A stretch of 14,309 nt of DNA from a bacterium (lineage in GTDB: Bacteria > Armatimonadota > HRBIN16). The position numbers and the translations under genes are program-made. The DNA is taken from positions 1 through 14,309 of the forward strand of contig JANWXG010000044.1 in NCBI GenBank assembly GCA_025057335.1, given 5' to 3'. The notes beneath the pieces were generated by a model, which did not search any database, was not told the DNA's origin, and was given only the letters and a program-made list of their open reading frames with translations. Shown in pieces: positions 7,219-13,999 of the stretch (the stretch's first letter is position 1; the number at the start of each line of letters is the position of its first letter).

Positions 7219-7311
7219 AGCAAACGTCTGGCAAAGCACTGGAGCGGACACGCCGACGCCTCCCGCCCGTTGTGCGCTGTGCGCACCGTCGGCACTGTCA
7301 CGGCGGAACAT
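7102..7311 (-). pseudogene. Short ORF running into repeats; possible gene relic
   Basis: The ATG at 7311 has a strong ribosome binding site (AAGGAGGAGC just upstream) and a promoter-like sequence ahead of it. The 69-residue product, however, is Arg, Ala and Gly rich and its second half is the translation of two palindromic units (LEGRAPSRP twice). This suggests the front of a real gene overrun by the repeat array, or an intact promoter now serving as the leader of hisA. I recognise no protein family. Confidence 0.25.
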
Positions 7312-7340
7312 GCTCCTCCTTGCGGTTGAGGCTACACGAA

Positions 7341-7369
7341 ATGATAACATACCGCCGCTGCAGAAGCAA
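7341..7369 (-). promoter_or_regulatory. Sigma70-type promoter upstream of hisA and the short ORF
   Basis: On the - strand TTGCTT (7369-7364), a 17-bp spacer and TATCAT (7346-7341) match -35 and -10 boxes well. Transcription would start near 7334 and run through the short ORF and repeat array 1 toward hisA, leaving about 390 bases of leader. The rest of 7219-7433 shows nothing else I can name. Confidence 0.5.
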
Positions 7370-7433
7370 GTAATCAGGGTATGACAGCCATACCTTTGGC
7401 TGGAGCACCGTACCCCAGCGTAATCATGTGTAT

Positions 7434-7501
7434 GGATGCGACGGAGCGCGTCCCTCCAGCAGGATGCCACAATCTGGAGGGTCACGCTCCGTCGTGACCC
7501 C
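7434..7501. repeat. Paired palindromic units next to the first dioxygenase gene
   Basis: Two hairpins (7434-7459 and 7474-7501) are joined by a 14-base linker. The reverse complement matches the unit at 11000-11065, including the linker core TGTGGCATCCTG. It ends 22 bp from the stop codon of the neighbouring dioxygenase gene. Confidence 0.8.
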
Positions 7502-7523
7502 TTGGTGGACGTCTGAAGAATCA

Positions 7524-8408
7524 CTAGCTCTCCAGGACCGCTGGGTCAAACAGCAACGGGAAGAACTGTCCGCCCATCTTCTCGCCTGCAGGGATGACGG
7601 GAACTCCCTCCAGCAGCGGTTCGTTGGAAGCCGACTGAACCCCGTCACGAAAGACGTTAATCACTGTAGCGCGGCGCGGACGGTCGGAACGGTTCACCCC
7701 CGAGCCATGTACGACCATCGAGTGATGGAAGGAGCATTCACCTTTCTTCAGCTCCACAGTGACAGGTTTGAACTGCGCCTTCTGCTCTTCGGTCAACACG
7801 CTCATGATTGCGTCCATATCGCCTGCCAAGCCCGTGATAGGCAGCAGGTTCCAGCGATGCGAACCGGGCACGTACATCAGCGCGCCGTTCTCCTCAGTGG
7901 CGTCGTCCAAACCAATCCAGCAGGTGAGGTGCGCCTCGGGTTGCGTGCGCGTCCAGTACGAGTAGTCCTGATGCCAGGCAACCACTCCTCCTTGCCTAGG
8001 TGGCTTGCAGAACAGCTGGTCATGCCAGAAGCGCACCGCCCCGCCCAGCAGTTGCGAGGCGGGCACCGTGAAGGCGGGATGCCACAGGATGTCGTGGAAG
8101 CCGGGTGTGATGCGCCACGCTCCCAGCGCGTGGAACAGGATGGTGTTCGGGTCTTTGCTCTCGTTGGAGTGGTACTCGTAGAACAGGTAGTGCCCCGGAT
8201 GCGAGGGGTTCATCAGGTCTTCCAGCTCCTGCCGTAGCTGTTCCACCTGCTCGTCAGTGAGGATGCGGATGCCGGGCAGGTAGCCGTTCTCATGGAAGAA
8301 AGCGATTTGCTCCTCGCTGAGGCGGTATTGTTGCCACTCCTCGCGCGTCGTCGGCATGCGGAACAGGTTGCCAATGGGATGATGGTACCGGGACAGGTCC
8401 TCTACCAT
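7524..8408 (-). CDS. Phytanoyl-CoA dioxygenase (PhyH) family protein 1
   Basis: 294-residue Fe(II)/2-oxoglutarate-dependent dioxygenase. The double-stranded beta-helix core shows the iron ligands His146 and Asp148 (WHQDYSYW) and His234 in VVHGSGVN, with Arg245 eleven residues later as the 2-oxoglutarate anchor, the same spacing as in PhyH. YVPGSHRW and GLDDATEENGAL are typical family strands. The start at 8408 follows GGAGG at six-base spacing and a good promoter. All catalytic residues are present, so it is likely active as a hydroxylase or halogenase-like oxygenase; the substrate cannot be told from sequence. Bacterial members act on diverse small molecules, so the name does not imply phytanate breakdown. 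It is divergently arranged with PhyH protein 2. Confidence 0.9.
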   Translation of the reverse strand: MVEDLSRYHHPIGNLFRMPTTREEWQQYRLSEEQIAFFHENGYLPGIRILTDEQVEQLRQELEDLMNPSHPGHYLFYEYHSNESKDPNTILFHALGAWRITPGFHDILWHPAFTVPASQLLGGAVRFWHDQLFCKPPRQGGVVAWHQDYSYWTRTQPEAHLTCWIGLDDATEENGALMYVPGSHRWNLLPITGLAGDMDAIMSVLTEEQKAQFKPVTVELKKGECSFHHSMVVHGSGVNRSDRPRRATVINVFRDGVQSASNEPLLEGVPVIPAGEKMGGQFFPLLFDPAVLES

Positions 8409-8436
8409 TTTGCGCCTCCTCTATGCTTTTCGATAT

Positions 8437-8464
8437 TTTATATGGCTAGGAACAAGAGTGTCAA
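8437..8464 (-). promoter_or_regulatory. Promoter of PhyH protein 1
   Basis: TTGACA (8464-8459), a 16-bp spacer and TATAAA (8442-8437) lie on the - strand, giving a leader of about 22 bases to the ATG at 8408. The -35 is full consensus. The intergenic gap to the divergent gene is 137 bp and contains a small GCTGA/TCAGC dyad (8494-8506). No equally good + strand promoter was seen. Confidence 0.65.
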
Positions 8465-8545
8465 AGGTCGGTACGCAGGAACGCTTAGCGCATGCTGAGA
8501 ATCAGCTTGGCTAAATCTATCGCGTTGTATCAGGAGGAGCATGTG

Positions 8546-9424
8546 ATGCAATTCCAGCCGTTCGAGGACTCCCGTGTTCTGTTAGGGCAGCCTGAGGCGC
8601 TGCGAGAACAGATGCAAGAGACAGGCTACTTGTTTATCTCCGGTCTGATTCCCGAAGAGGAGGCAGGTGCACTCTACGAGTCCATCATGCGTATCTGTCG
8701 GGAACAGGGCTGGGCGGACGAGCAAAACCTGGCTCTAGGAGAGCCCCGTCTGGAGGGGCACGAAGGCTGGTGGGAGGTTTACGACCGTGTGCAGTGCCTG
8801 GAGGAGTTTCACGCCCTGGCGCATCATCCGAATATCCTGCGAGTCATTGAAGCCATCGTACAGGAGCCAGTGCTGGTGCATCCGCGCAACATTGCCCGCA
8901 TCACGTTCCCTGCCACAGCGCACTACACTACCCCGCCCCACCAGGACTACCCGCTGATTCAGGGCACTCCCGACACGTACACCGTGTGGATACCCCTGTC
9001 CGACTGCCCGATTGAGCTGGGAGGACTGGCGATTCTGCCCGGTTCTCACAAGGCGGGGTTACTGCCCGTGCATCGCGCTAGCGGACCAGGCGGCTTGAGT
9101 GTGGATACCAGCCGCTGGGGTGATTCGTGGTTAGCGCAAGATATGCGCGCAGGCGACGCGCTCATCTTCCACAGCTACACCGTGCATCGCGCGCTAGTGA
9201 ACGTGAGCCAGCGTCGGTTGCGCGTGTCGGTAGACTACCGCTATCAGGGAGTCTCCCAACCGATTGTGGAGGATTCGTTGCGCCCGCACTACGAACGTCT
9301 CACGTGGGAACAGGTGTATCGCGGCTGGCAGCGGCAAGACCTTCAGTATTACTGGAAGCGGTTCTCACTGAACATCGTACCTCGCGACTTTAGCATCATG
9401 CAGCCAGAGGAGGAATACCAGTAG
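8546..9424 (+). CDS. Phytanoyl-CoA dioxygenase (PhyH) family protein 2
   Basis: 292 residues. The start at 8546 is chosen because AGGAGGA (8532-8538) is correctly spaced; an upstream ATG at 8492 lacks this and adds 18 unmatched residues. Iron ligands are His132 and Asp134 in PPHQDYPL and His214 in YTVHRALVN, with Arg226 (or Arg224) in QRRLR as the probable 2-oxoglutarate contact. ILPGSHKAG is the usual family strand. The tail (about 245-292) is Tyr and Trp rich. It differs strongly from the other two PhyH proteins, so the three probably act on different substrates or at different steps and are not recent duplicates. Substrate unknown. Confidence 0.9.
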   Translation: MQFQPFEDSRVLLGQPEALREQMQETGYLFISGLIPEEEAGALYESIMRICREQGWADEQNLALGEPRLEGHEGWWEVYDRVQCLEEFHALAHHPNILRVIEAIVQEPVLVHPRNIARITFPATAHYTTPPHQDYPLIQGTPDTYTVWIPLSDCPIELGGLAILPGSHKAGLLPVHRASGPGGLSVDTSRWGDSWLAQDMRAGDALIFHSYTVHRALVNVSQRRLRVSVDYRYQGVSQPIVEDSLRPHYERLTWEQVYRGWQRQDLQYYWKRFSLNIVPRDFSIMQPEEEYQ

Positions 9425-9540
9425 GGCGCAGGCACTTCCTGTAGCCAGTGATGCGCGAGCGGGGTATGTCATGGATGAGCAGTTACTACAACCAGAGGAA
9501 GCCTCTTACGGCGGCAGACCTTGCGTGGCGTAGACACATT

Positions 9541-9613
9541 GCTGGGGATATAGGGTAGCAGTGACCGTAGCCCTGCTACCACACGGCGTGTAGCCGAGTT
9601 TCATCCTCCAGCA
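9541..9613 (-). ncRNA. Candidate small structured RNA behind a perfect promoter
   Basis: Read on the - strand, a closing stem pairs GCTGG-A-GGAT (9612-9603) with ATCC-CCAGC (9549-9541), nine pairs with one bulged A. Inside lie a short hairpin (CGGC/GCCG, or alternatively ACAC/GTGT) and a strong one, GGTAGCAG/CTGCTACC (9580-9573 with 9561-9554). The stem begins within a few bases of the predicted transcription start. No clear U-tract terminator follows; a small AGAGG/CCTCT hairpin lies near 9495-9507. A 32-codon ORF (9604 to 9506) overlaps it, so a leader peptide is an alternative. It fits no tRNA, SRP RNA or riboswitch class I know. Confidence 0.35.
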
Positions 9614-9619
9614 TTCATC

Positions 9620-9648
9620 ATTATAGGCGAGTCGGGAAAGAATGTCAA
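9620..9648 (-). promoter_or_regulatory. Perfect-consensus sigma70 promoter
   Basis: On the - strand TTGACA (9648-9643), exactly 17 bp, then TATAAT (9625-9620): both hexamers and the spacer are ideal. There is no protein-coding gene in the usual sense downstream; the transcript would pass the structured element at 9541-9613 and head toward the 3' end of PhyH gene 2 in antisense. Confidence 0.75.
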
Positions 9649-9779
9649 GCTTTTCGGGGAGGAAGGTTTGGGACATCTCATTTCGCAGCATAGTGAGCCA
9701 CGGAACAGAGCAGCGTAAAATCCTCGCTCGCTCTGCTGATGACCTGTGCAGCAACCTGCTCTGAATGCAAATGTGTGCA

Positions 9780-9801
9780 GTGATATAGCAGCTGTTATCA
9801 C
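9780..9801. promoter_or_regulatory. Inverted repeat GTGATA-N10-TATCAC
   Basis: Six-base inverted arms lie about 170 bp upstream of PhyH gene 3. This is compatible with a regulator binding site but is short enough to be chance. The remainder of 9649-9851 shows no gene and no further clear structure. Confidence 0.25.
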
Positions 9802-9851
9802 AGGCGTCTCCGAACCCGTGGGCGAGTGACAGTCCGAAATGAACAGACGAA

Positions 9852-9927
9852 AGCCCGACTCCGCGGGCTCTTTCTCCGCGAAGGCGGAACTTCCCGTCAT
9901 TCCGCCCCACGATTTTCACCGTGGGCG
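9852..9927 (+). promoter_or_regulatory. Three successive hairpins in the leader of PhyH gene 3
   Basis: AGCCCG/CGGGCT (9852-9869) followed by CTCTTT resembles a terminator. TCCGC-GAAG-GCGGA (9875-9888) comes next, then CGCCCCACG/CGTGGGCG with one bulge (9903-9927). All lie upstream of the ribosome binding site at 9956. They could be a terminator plus processing hairpins, or an attenuator. Confidence 0.4.
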
Positions 9928-9968
9928 AACAGATACGCAAACGAAGAAATCTTCAGGAGGTGGGCAGA

Positions 9969-10880
9969 ATGAGCACTACAAACCGTCTCGTCATCACAGA
10001 CGAGGAGCGCGACTTCTTCCTGCAGAACGGCTACCTCATCCTGCGCGGCGTGTTGCAGGGGGAGGAGCTGCGCCGCATCCAGCAAGCCATGCAGGAGCTG
10101 GTGAACTACGGCTCCGCCGAGGTGCGCGACAACCCTGATTACATGTATGGCACCGGTCCCAAGTCGGGAAAGCCCGTACTCCGACGCATCGAGTATGTCA
10201 TTGACAAGCGCGATGAGATGAAGGTGTTGCTGGGGCATCCGTTCATCCTGCGCTCGGTGGAGAAGGTAATTGGCAAGGACTTCATCCCTACCTGGGACTC
10301 GATGGTGCTGAAGATGCCTGGCGAGGGGATTATCGTCCGCTGGCACCGCGACGCTGGCACCGAGTGCGTGGGCGATACCCCCATCTTCAACGTGGACTTC
10401 TACCTAGACGAGGCAGACGAGGACACCTGCCTATGGGTGCTACCAGGCAGCCACCTCTGGGAGGTGGAGAAGGTGCAACAGTGGTTCTCCGAACACAGGG
10501 AGCAGGATAACACGAAAGAGGACTTCAAGGCGTCGGGCGCAGTGCCCGTGCTGATGCAGCCGGGGGATGTTCTGTTCCACAATATTCTGCTGTTGCACGG
10601 CTCACCGTATAACCTCTCCGACAAATTGCGCCGGGTGGTGTACTACGAGTTTCGCGCCGCGCACACGGAATACGAGCTGGGACCGCACGTGCCTGAGTAC
10701 ATCCCTCTAAAGCAGCGCGTGTTGCTCAGCTGCATCGAGAAGCGCAAGAAAGCAGACTATATTCCGAAGGAGGAGATTCCTTACGAGTATGACCCGCCAG
10801 AGCCGTTCCGGGTAGACTGGCAGCCAGGCACCGAGTTGCCCACCTACCGCTATCCACACGAGCAGTACTGGCGAAAGTAG
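9969..10880 (+). CDS. Phytanoyl-CoA dioxygenase (PhyH) family protein 3
   Basis: 303 residues. The start at 9969 follows a near-perfect AGGAGGTG (9956-9963). Iron ligands are His126 and Asp128 (RWHRDAG) and His210 in LLLHGSPYN, with Arg221 eleven residues on for 2-oxoglutarate; WVLPGSHLWEV is the family strand. The N-terminus (ITDEERDFFLQNGYLILRGVL) is the standard PhyH opening helix and strand. The C-terminal 70 residues are Pro, Tyr and Lys rich, beyond the core. All catalytic residues are present; substrate unknown. It is not clearly co-transcribed with PhyH gene 2, as 544 bp and several hairpins separate them. The stop is 47 bp before repeat array 2. Confidence 0.9.
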   Translation: MSTTNRLVITDEERDFFLQNGYLILRGVLQGEELRRIQQAMQELVNYGSAEVRDNPDYMYGTGPKSGKPVLRRIEYVIDKRDEMKVLLGHPFILRSVEKVIGKDFIPTWDSMVLKMPGEGIIVRWHRDAGTECVGDTPIFNVDFYLDEADEDTCLWVLPGSHLWEVEKVQQWFSEHREQDNTKEDFKASGAVPVLMQPGDVLFHNILLLHGSPYNLSDKLRRVVYYEFRAAHTEYELGPHVPEYIPLKQRVLLSCIEKRKKADYIPKEEIPYEYDPPEPFRVDWQPGTELPTYRYPHEQYWRK

Positions 10881-10926
10881 GCACGGGTTCAGGCGAGAGC
10901 GGTCAGGGATGCAGTGCACGACCATA

Positions 10927-11213
10927 GGGTCACGACGGAGCGTGACCCTCCAGAATGGGCACCCTGCTGGAGGGACGCGTTTTGTCGCGTCCACACATAG
11001 GGTCACGACGGAGCGTGACCCTCCAGAATGTGGCATCCTGCTGGGGGGACGCACTCTGTCGGTCCACGCACAATAGGTCACGACAGAGCGTGACCCTCCA
11101 AAATGGGGTACACTGCTGGAGGGACGCGCTCCGTCGCGTCCAGCCCGTATGTTCACGCTGGCGGGCGCGCTCTGTCGCGTCCACAACGGTCACGACAGAG
11201 CGTGACCCTCCAG
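10927..11213. repeat. Palindromic-repeat array 2 (right of dioxygenase block)
   Basis: There are eight hairpin units. Three tandem paired units start at 10927, 11000 and 11075 (period 73-75 bp), each a GGTCACG-stem hairpin, a 14-base linker and a GGACGCG-stem hairpin. Two further hairpins lie at 11158 and 11188. Loops are ACGGAG or ACAGAG in one type and the complement CTCCGT (with variants such as CTCTGT) in the other, so the types point opposite ways. The right part is an inverted copy of 7119-7218. The rest of 10881-11339 has no gene; 11250-11300 has only a weak CCCTT/AAGGG hairpin. Confidence 0.88.
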
Positions 11214-11339
11214 AGGCTTCACAGGTGGCAAAGCCCTGCTGCGGTGTGATACTCCCCTTCCCAAAGGGCGACTTCTCAAGCACTCTCGGCTCGGGCTTTT
11301 TCCATCTCGTGGCAAGGGGGCGGTAGAGAGAGTTACCTC

Positions 11340-11984
11340 TTAAGGAGCTGAACCGTCCCCTGCAAAGTTGCGCAGAATGCGCAAGCCCACCTCGCCGCTC
11401 TTTTCAGGATGGAACTGCACGGCGCGCACGTTCTCCCACTGCACCGCGCAGCAGAAATGCACGCCGTAGTCCGAAACAGCGGTCACCACTTCCTCCTCTT
11501 CGGGCGCGGGGAAATAGGAGTGCACAAAATACACGTGCGCTCCCTCTTCCACACCGTCGAACAGGGCGTCAGGGCGAGTGAAGTGCAGGGCGTTCCAGCC
11601 GATGTGCGGTATCTTGAGAGGTCTGTCTTGGGGGTCCACCATCCCTTCGGGGAAACGTATCACCTTGCCGCGCAAGATGCCCAGTCCCCTCTCCAGCTCG
11701 CCGCGCCAGGTCTCCTCGCTCGCCTCAAACAGCAGCTGCAAACCCAAGCAGATTCCCAGAAACGGCTTCCCGCTCTCGATGAAGCGCCGAATCGCCACGT
11801 CCAGCCCGGCGCGGCGGAGGTTCTCCATCGCTGCTCCGAACGCGCCGACGCCTGGCAGCACGAGCTTCTCCGCCTGGCGGATGGTCTCGGCGTCGCTCGT
11901 CACCTCCGCTTCGAAGCCCAGCTTCTGCAGCGCCTTCTGCACGCTGCGCAGGTTGCCCATCCCGTAGTCTACAATCGCAATCAC
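11340..11984 (-). CDS. hisH: HisH, glutaminase subunit of imidazole glycerol phosphate synthase
   Basis: 214 residues, usual length. This class I glutamine amidotransferase releases ammonia from glutamine and passes it to HisF, which makes IGP and AICAR. The triad is visible: Cys79 in GICLGLQLLFE, His192 and Glu194 in VQFHPEKS. The oxyanion strand PGVGAFG (44-50) and the N-terminal VDYGMGNLRSV are also typical. The start lies 3 bp after the hisB stop, so the genes are surely co-transcribed. Its partner gene hisF is not in the window. Downstream lies repeat array 2 rather than hisA, which often follows hisH. Confidence 0.97.
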   Translation of the reverse strand: MIAIVDYGMGNLRSVQKALQKLGFEAEVTSDAETIRQAEKLVLPGVGAFGAAMENLRRAGLDVAIRRFIESGKPFLGICLGLQLLFEASEETWRGELERGLGILRGKVIRFPEGMVDPQDRPLKIPHIGWNALHFTRPDALFDGVEEGAHVYFVHSYFPAPEEEEVVTAVSDYGVHFCCAVQWENVRAVQFHPEKSGEVGLRILRNFAGDGSAP

Positions 11985-11987
11985 CCT

Positions 11988-12578
11988 CTACAGCACCCCT
12001 TTCGTGCTGGGCACGCCTGTCTCGCGCGAGCGGTAGCGCACGGCGTCGGCTAACGCTCGCCCCAGCGCCTTGAAGACCGCCTCCGCGAGGTGATGCGCGT
12101 TCTCGCCCGCCAGCTGGCGCACGTGCAGGTTCATCGGTACGTGGAAGGCGAAGGCGCGCAGAAACTCCTGCACCAGTTCCGTAGGCATCTGCCCCAACAT
12201 CACAGGGGGCAGCTGCAGGTCGTACGCCAAATACGCCCTCCCCGACAGATCTACCGCCACCATCACCAGCGCGTCGTCCATCGGTACGATGGCATGTCCG
12301 TATCGCTCGATACCTCGCTTATCGCCCAAGGCGCGTTGCAACGCCTGCCCTAGACAGATGCCCACGTCCTCCACCGTGTGATGGGCGTCTACCTGCAAAT
12401 CTCCCCGTGCCTGAACGACGCCGTCAAAGAGCGCATGTCGTATTAGATGAGTGAGCATGTGGTCGAAGAAGCCGATGCCCGTCTCCACCTCGGCTTTGCC
12501 CGTGCCGTCCAGATGCAGGCTCACATGCACGCTGGTCTCGGCGGTCTCACGGTCTACCTGTGCCAGCCGTTCTTCCAT
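11988..12578 (-). CDS. hisB: HisB, imidazoleglycerol-phosphate dehydratase
   Basis: 196 residues, monofunctional (no HisN-type phosphatase domain). It dehydrates IGP to imidazole acetol phosphate using manganese. Metal-binding and family signatures are FFDHML (38-43), DAHHTVEDVG with the His pair, MDDALV, NAHHLAEAVFKALG with the second His pair, and the invariant end PSTKGVL. The start overlaps the 3' end of hisD by 32 bp, an unusually long overlap implying translational coupling. Confidence 0.97.
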   Translation of the reverse strand: MEERLAQVDRETAETSVHVSLHLDGTGKAEVETGIGFFDHMLTHLIRHALFDGVVQARGDLQVDAHHTVEDVGICLGQALQRALGDKRGIERYGHAIVPMDDALVMVAVDLSGRAYLAYDLQLPPVMLGQMPTELVQEFLRAFAFHVPMNLHVRQLAGENAHHLAEAVFKALGRALADAVRYRSRETGVPSTKGVL

Positions 12579-13878
12579 TTCCGTCTTCTCCTTCCTGTCC
12601 CAGTCGCCACCGCACTGCCCGGCGATGCGCTTCTAGCCCTTCCGCCTGAGCAAGCGCCTCGATAGCAGGGGCAACGCTCTGAAGCGCCTCGCGCGTGAAG
12701 CTCACCACGCTGGTCTTCTTCACGAAGTCGTCCACGTGCAGAGGCGAGGCGTAGCGCGCAGTGCCGCTTGTGGGCAGAGTGTGGCTCGGTCCCGCCACAT
12801 AGTCGCCCAGAGATTGGGGCGAGTAGTCGCCTATCAGGATAGCTCCTGCACAGCGAATTCGGGGAAGATGGCGCCACGGTTCGGCGACCATCAGCGCCAG
12901 GTGCTCTGGCGCGCACAGGTTTGCCAGCTCCACTGCCTCGTCCATATCGCGCGTGACGATAATACCGCCGTTTTGCGCCAGCGTCTGCTGCAGGATGTCG
13001 CGTCGGGGCAGCTGGTCAACCGCCCGTTCTATCTCCTGTTGCACCGCCTGCGCGAGGGCAGCACATGGAGTGATGAGGAAGGCGGCAGTGTGCACATCGT
13101 GCTCCGCCTGAGTGAGCATGTCAATCGCTACAAAACGTGCGTTCGCGCTCTCGTCGGCGAGGATGCACACCTCACTAGGACCTGCCAGCATATCAATGCC
13201 CACCAGACCGTATACCAGCTTCTTGGCGACCGTCACGTACACGTTGCCTGGTCCCACGATTTTGTCCACAGGGGGAATGGATTGCGTGCCGTACGCCATC
13301 GCCGCCACCGCCTGCGCGCCGCCCACCTTAAAGAGGCGGTCTACACCTGCCTCCTGCGCCGCCAGCAACACTAGCGGATGCACCGTGCCGTCCTGACGAG
13401 GAGGAGTACACAGAATGACCTCCTCCACGCCTGCCACCTTTGCGGGAATAGCACACATCAGCACCGAGCTGGGGTACACCGCCAGCCCTCCAGGCACATA
13501 CACACCCACCCGACGCAGGGGCGTGAGCATCTGCCCTACCATCCCGCCCAGCTCATCTACGTGGAACCAGGAGGTACGCCGCTGCCTTTCGTGGAACCGA
13601 CGTATCCGTTCGGCGGCAAGGCGCAAGGCGTTCGCCTCCTCGGGAGCCACCTGGGAGAGAGCACGTTCACGCTCCTCAGGAGTCACCTCTATCTGCTGTA
13701 ACTCCACCTTGTCGAAGCGGGCGGTATACTCGCGCAGGGCATCGTCGCCACGCAAGGCGACCTCGTGCAGGATGCTGCGCACACGCGACTCGATCTCGGC
13801 GTCGTCCAGAGCTAGCGAACGACGTAACAGGCGGACTATCTCTTCGCGAGATGCCTTGTCGGTAGAGAGCACACGCAT
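12547..13878 (-). CDS. hisD: HisD, histidinol dehydrogenase
   Basis: 443 residues. HisD catalyses the last two steps of histidine synthesis, L-histidinol to L-histidine, with zinc and two NAD+. Zinc ligands are Gln257, His260 (LTQAEHD), Asp359 and His418; the catalytic pair is Glu325-His326 (APEHLAL). These correspond to Gln259, His262, Asp360, His419 and Glu326-His327 of E. coli HisD. Further signatures are VPGGLAVYPSSVLM, GGAQAVAAMAYGT and DKIVGPGNVYV. The start at 13878 is preceded by AAGGAAGGG; the reading frame upstream to 14160 is not protein-like and overlaps the next gene. The last 17 or so residues, a Gly-rich tail past the conserved end, are encoded inside the hisB overlap. Confidence 0.97.
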   Translation of the reverse strand: MRVLSTDKASREEIVRLLRRSLALDDAEIESRVRSILHEVALRGDDALREYTARFDKVELQQIEVTPEERERALSQVAPEEANALRLAAERIRRFHERQRRTSWFHVDELGGMVGQMLTPLRRVGVYVPGGLAVYPSSVLMCAIPAKVAGVEEVILCTPPRQDGTVHPLVLLAAQEAGVDRLFKVGGAQAVAAMAYGTQSIPPVDKIVGPGNVYVTVAKKLVYGLVGIDMLAGPSEVCILADESANARFVAIDMLTQAEHDVHTAAFLITPCAALAQAVQQEIERAVDQLPRRDILQQTLAQNGGIIVTRDMDEAVELANLCAPEHLALMVAEPWRHLPRIRCAGAILIGDYSPQSLGDYVAGPSHTLPTSGTARYASPLHVDDFVKKTSVVSFTREALQSVAPAIEALAQAEGLEAHRRAVRWRLGQEGEDGNGRTAGTGRP

Positions 13879-13999
13879 ACAAGCTATCCCTTCCTTGCTG
13901 AAAAAGCGCGGGGCGTCCGTTCTGCTCCACTGAGCGGTGTCATTTCCGAGAATGGCGCCGTCAGGGGCATACGCACGCCCTCGCAGCACCGTTGCCCGT

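Noticed and set aside
7428..8237. 269-codon + strand ORF
   Set aside because: It is the antisense shadow of PhyH gene 1, whose catalytic motifs are unmistakable on the other strand.
9541..9612. A 72-base fold with a closing stem, like a tRNA
   Set aside because: There is no T-loop GTTCGA sequence, no anticodon arm in the right place and the closing stem has a bulge.
9600..9625. TGATGA and GAAAC on the - strand, like a hammerhead ribozyme core
   Set aside because: The bases between them do not form stem II and part of the motif is the promoter -10 region.
9506..9940. 144-codon ORF on the - strand between PhyH genes 2 and 3
   Set aside because: It has no ribosome binding site at its start, unnatural composition, and crosses a perfect internal promoter. 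Only its last 32 codons are discussed, with the candidate RNA.
10927..11213. Regular repeats that might be a CRISPR array
   Set aside because: Units are palindromic, point in alternating directions, and the linkers between paired units are themselves conserved. CRISPR spacers would be unique.
10707..11283. ORFs across array 2 with repeated RDGARPS or EGRAPS-like peptides
   Set aside because: These peptides are translations of the palindromic hairpin units in either direction. No ribosome binding site or family likeness was seen.
11409..12053. 214-codon + strand ORF the same length as HisH
   Set aside because: It is a shadow of hisH and hisB; the sense strand has the complete catalytic triad of HisH.
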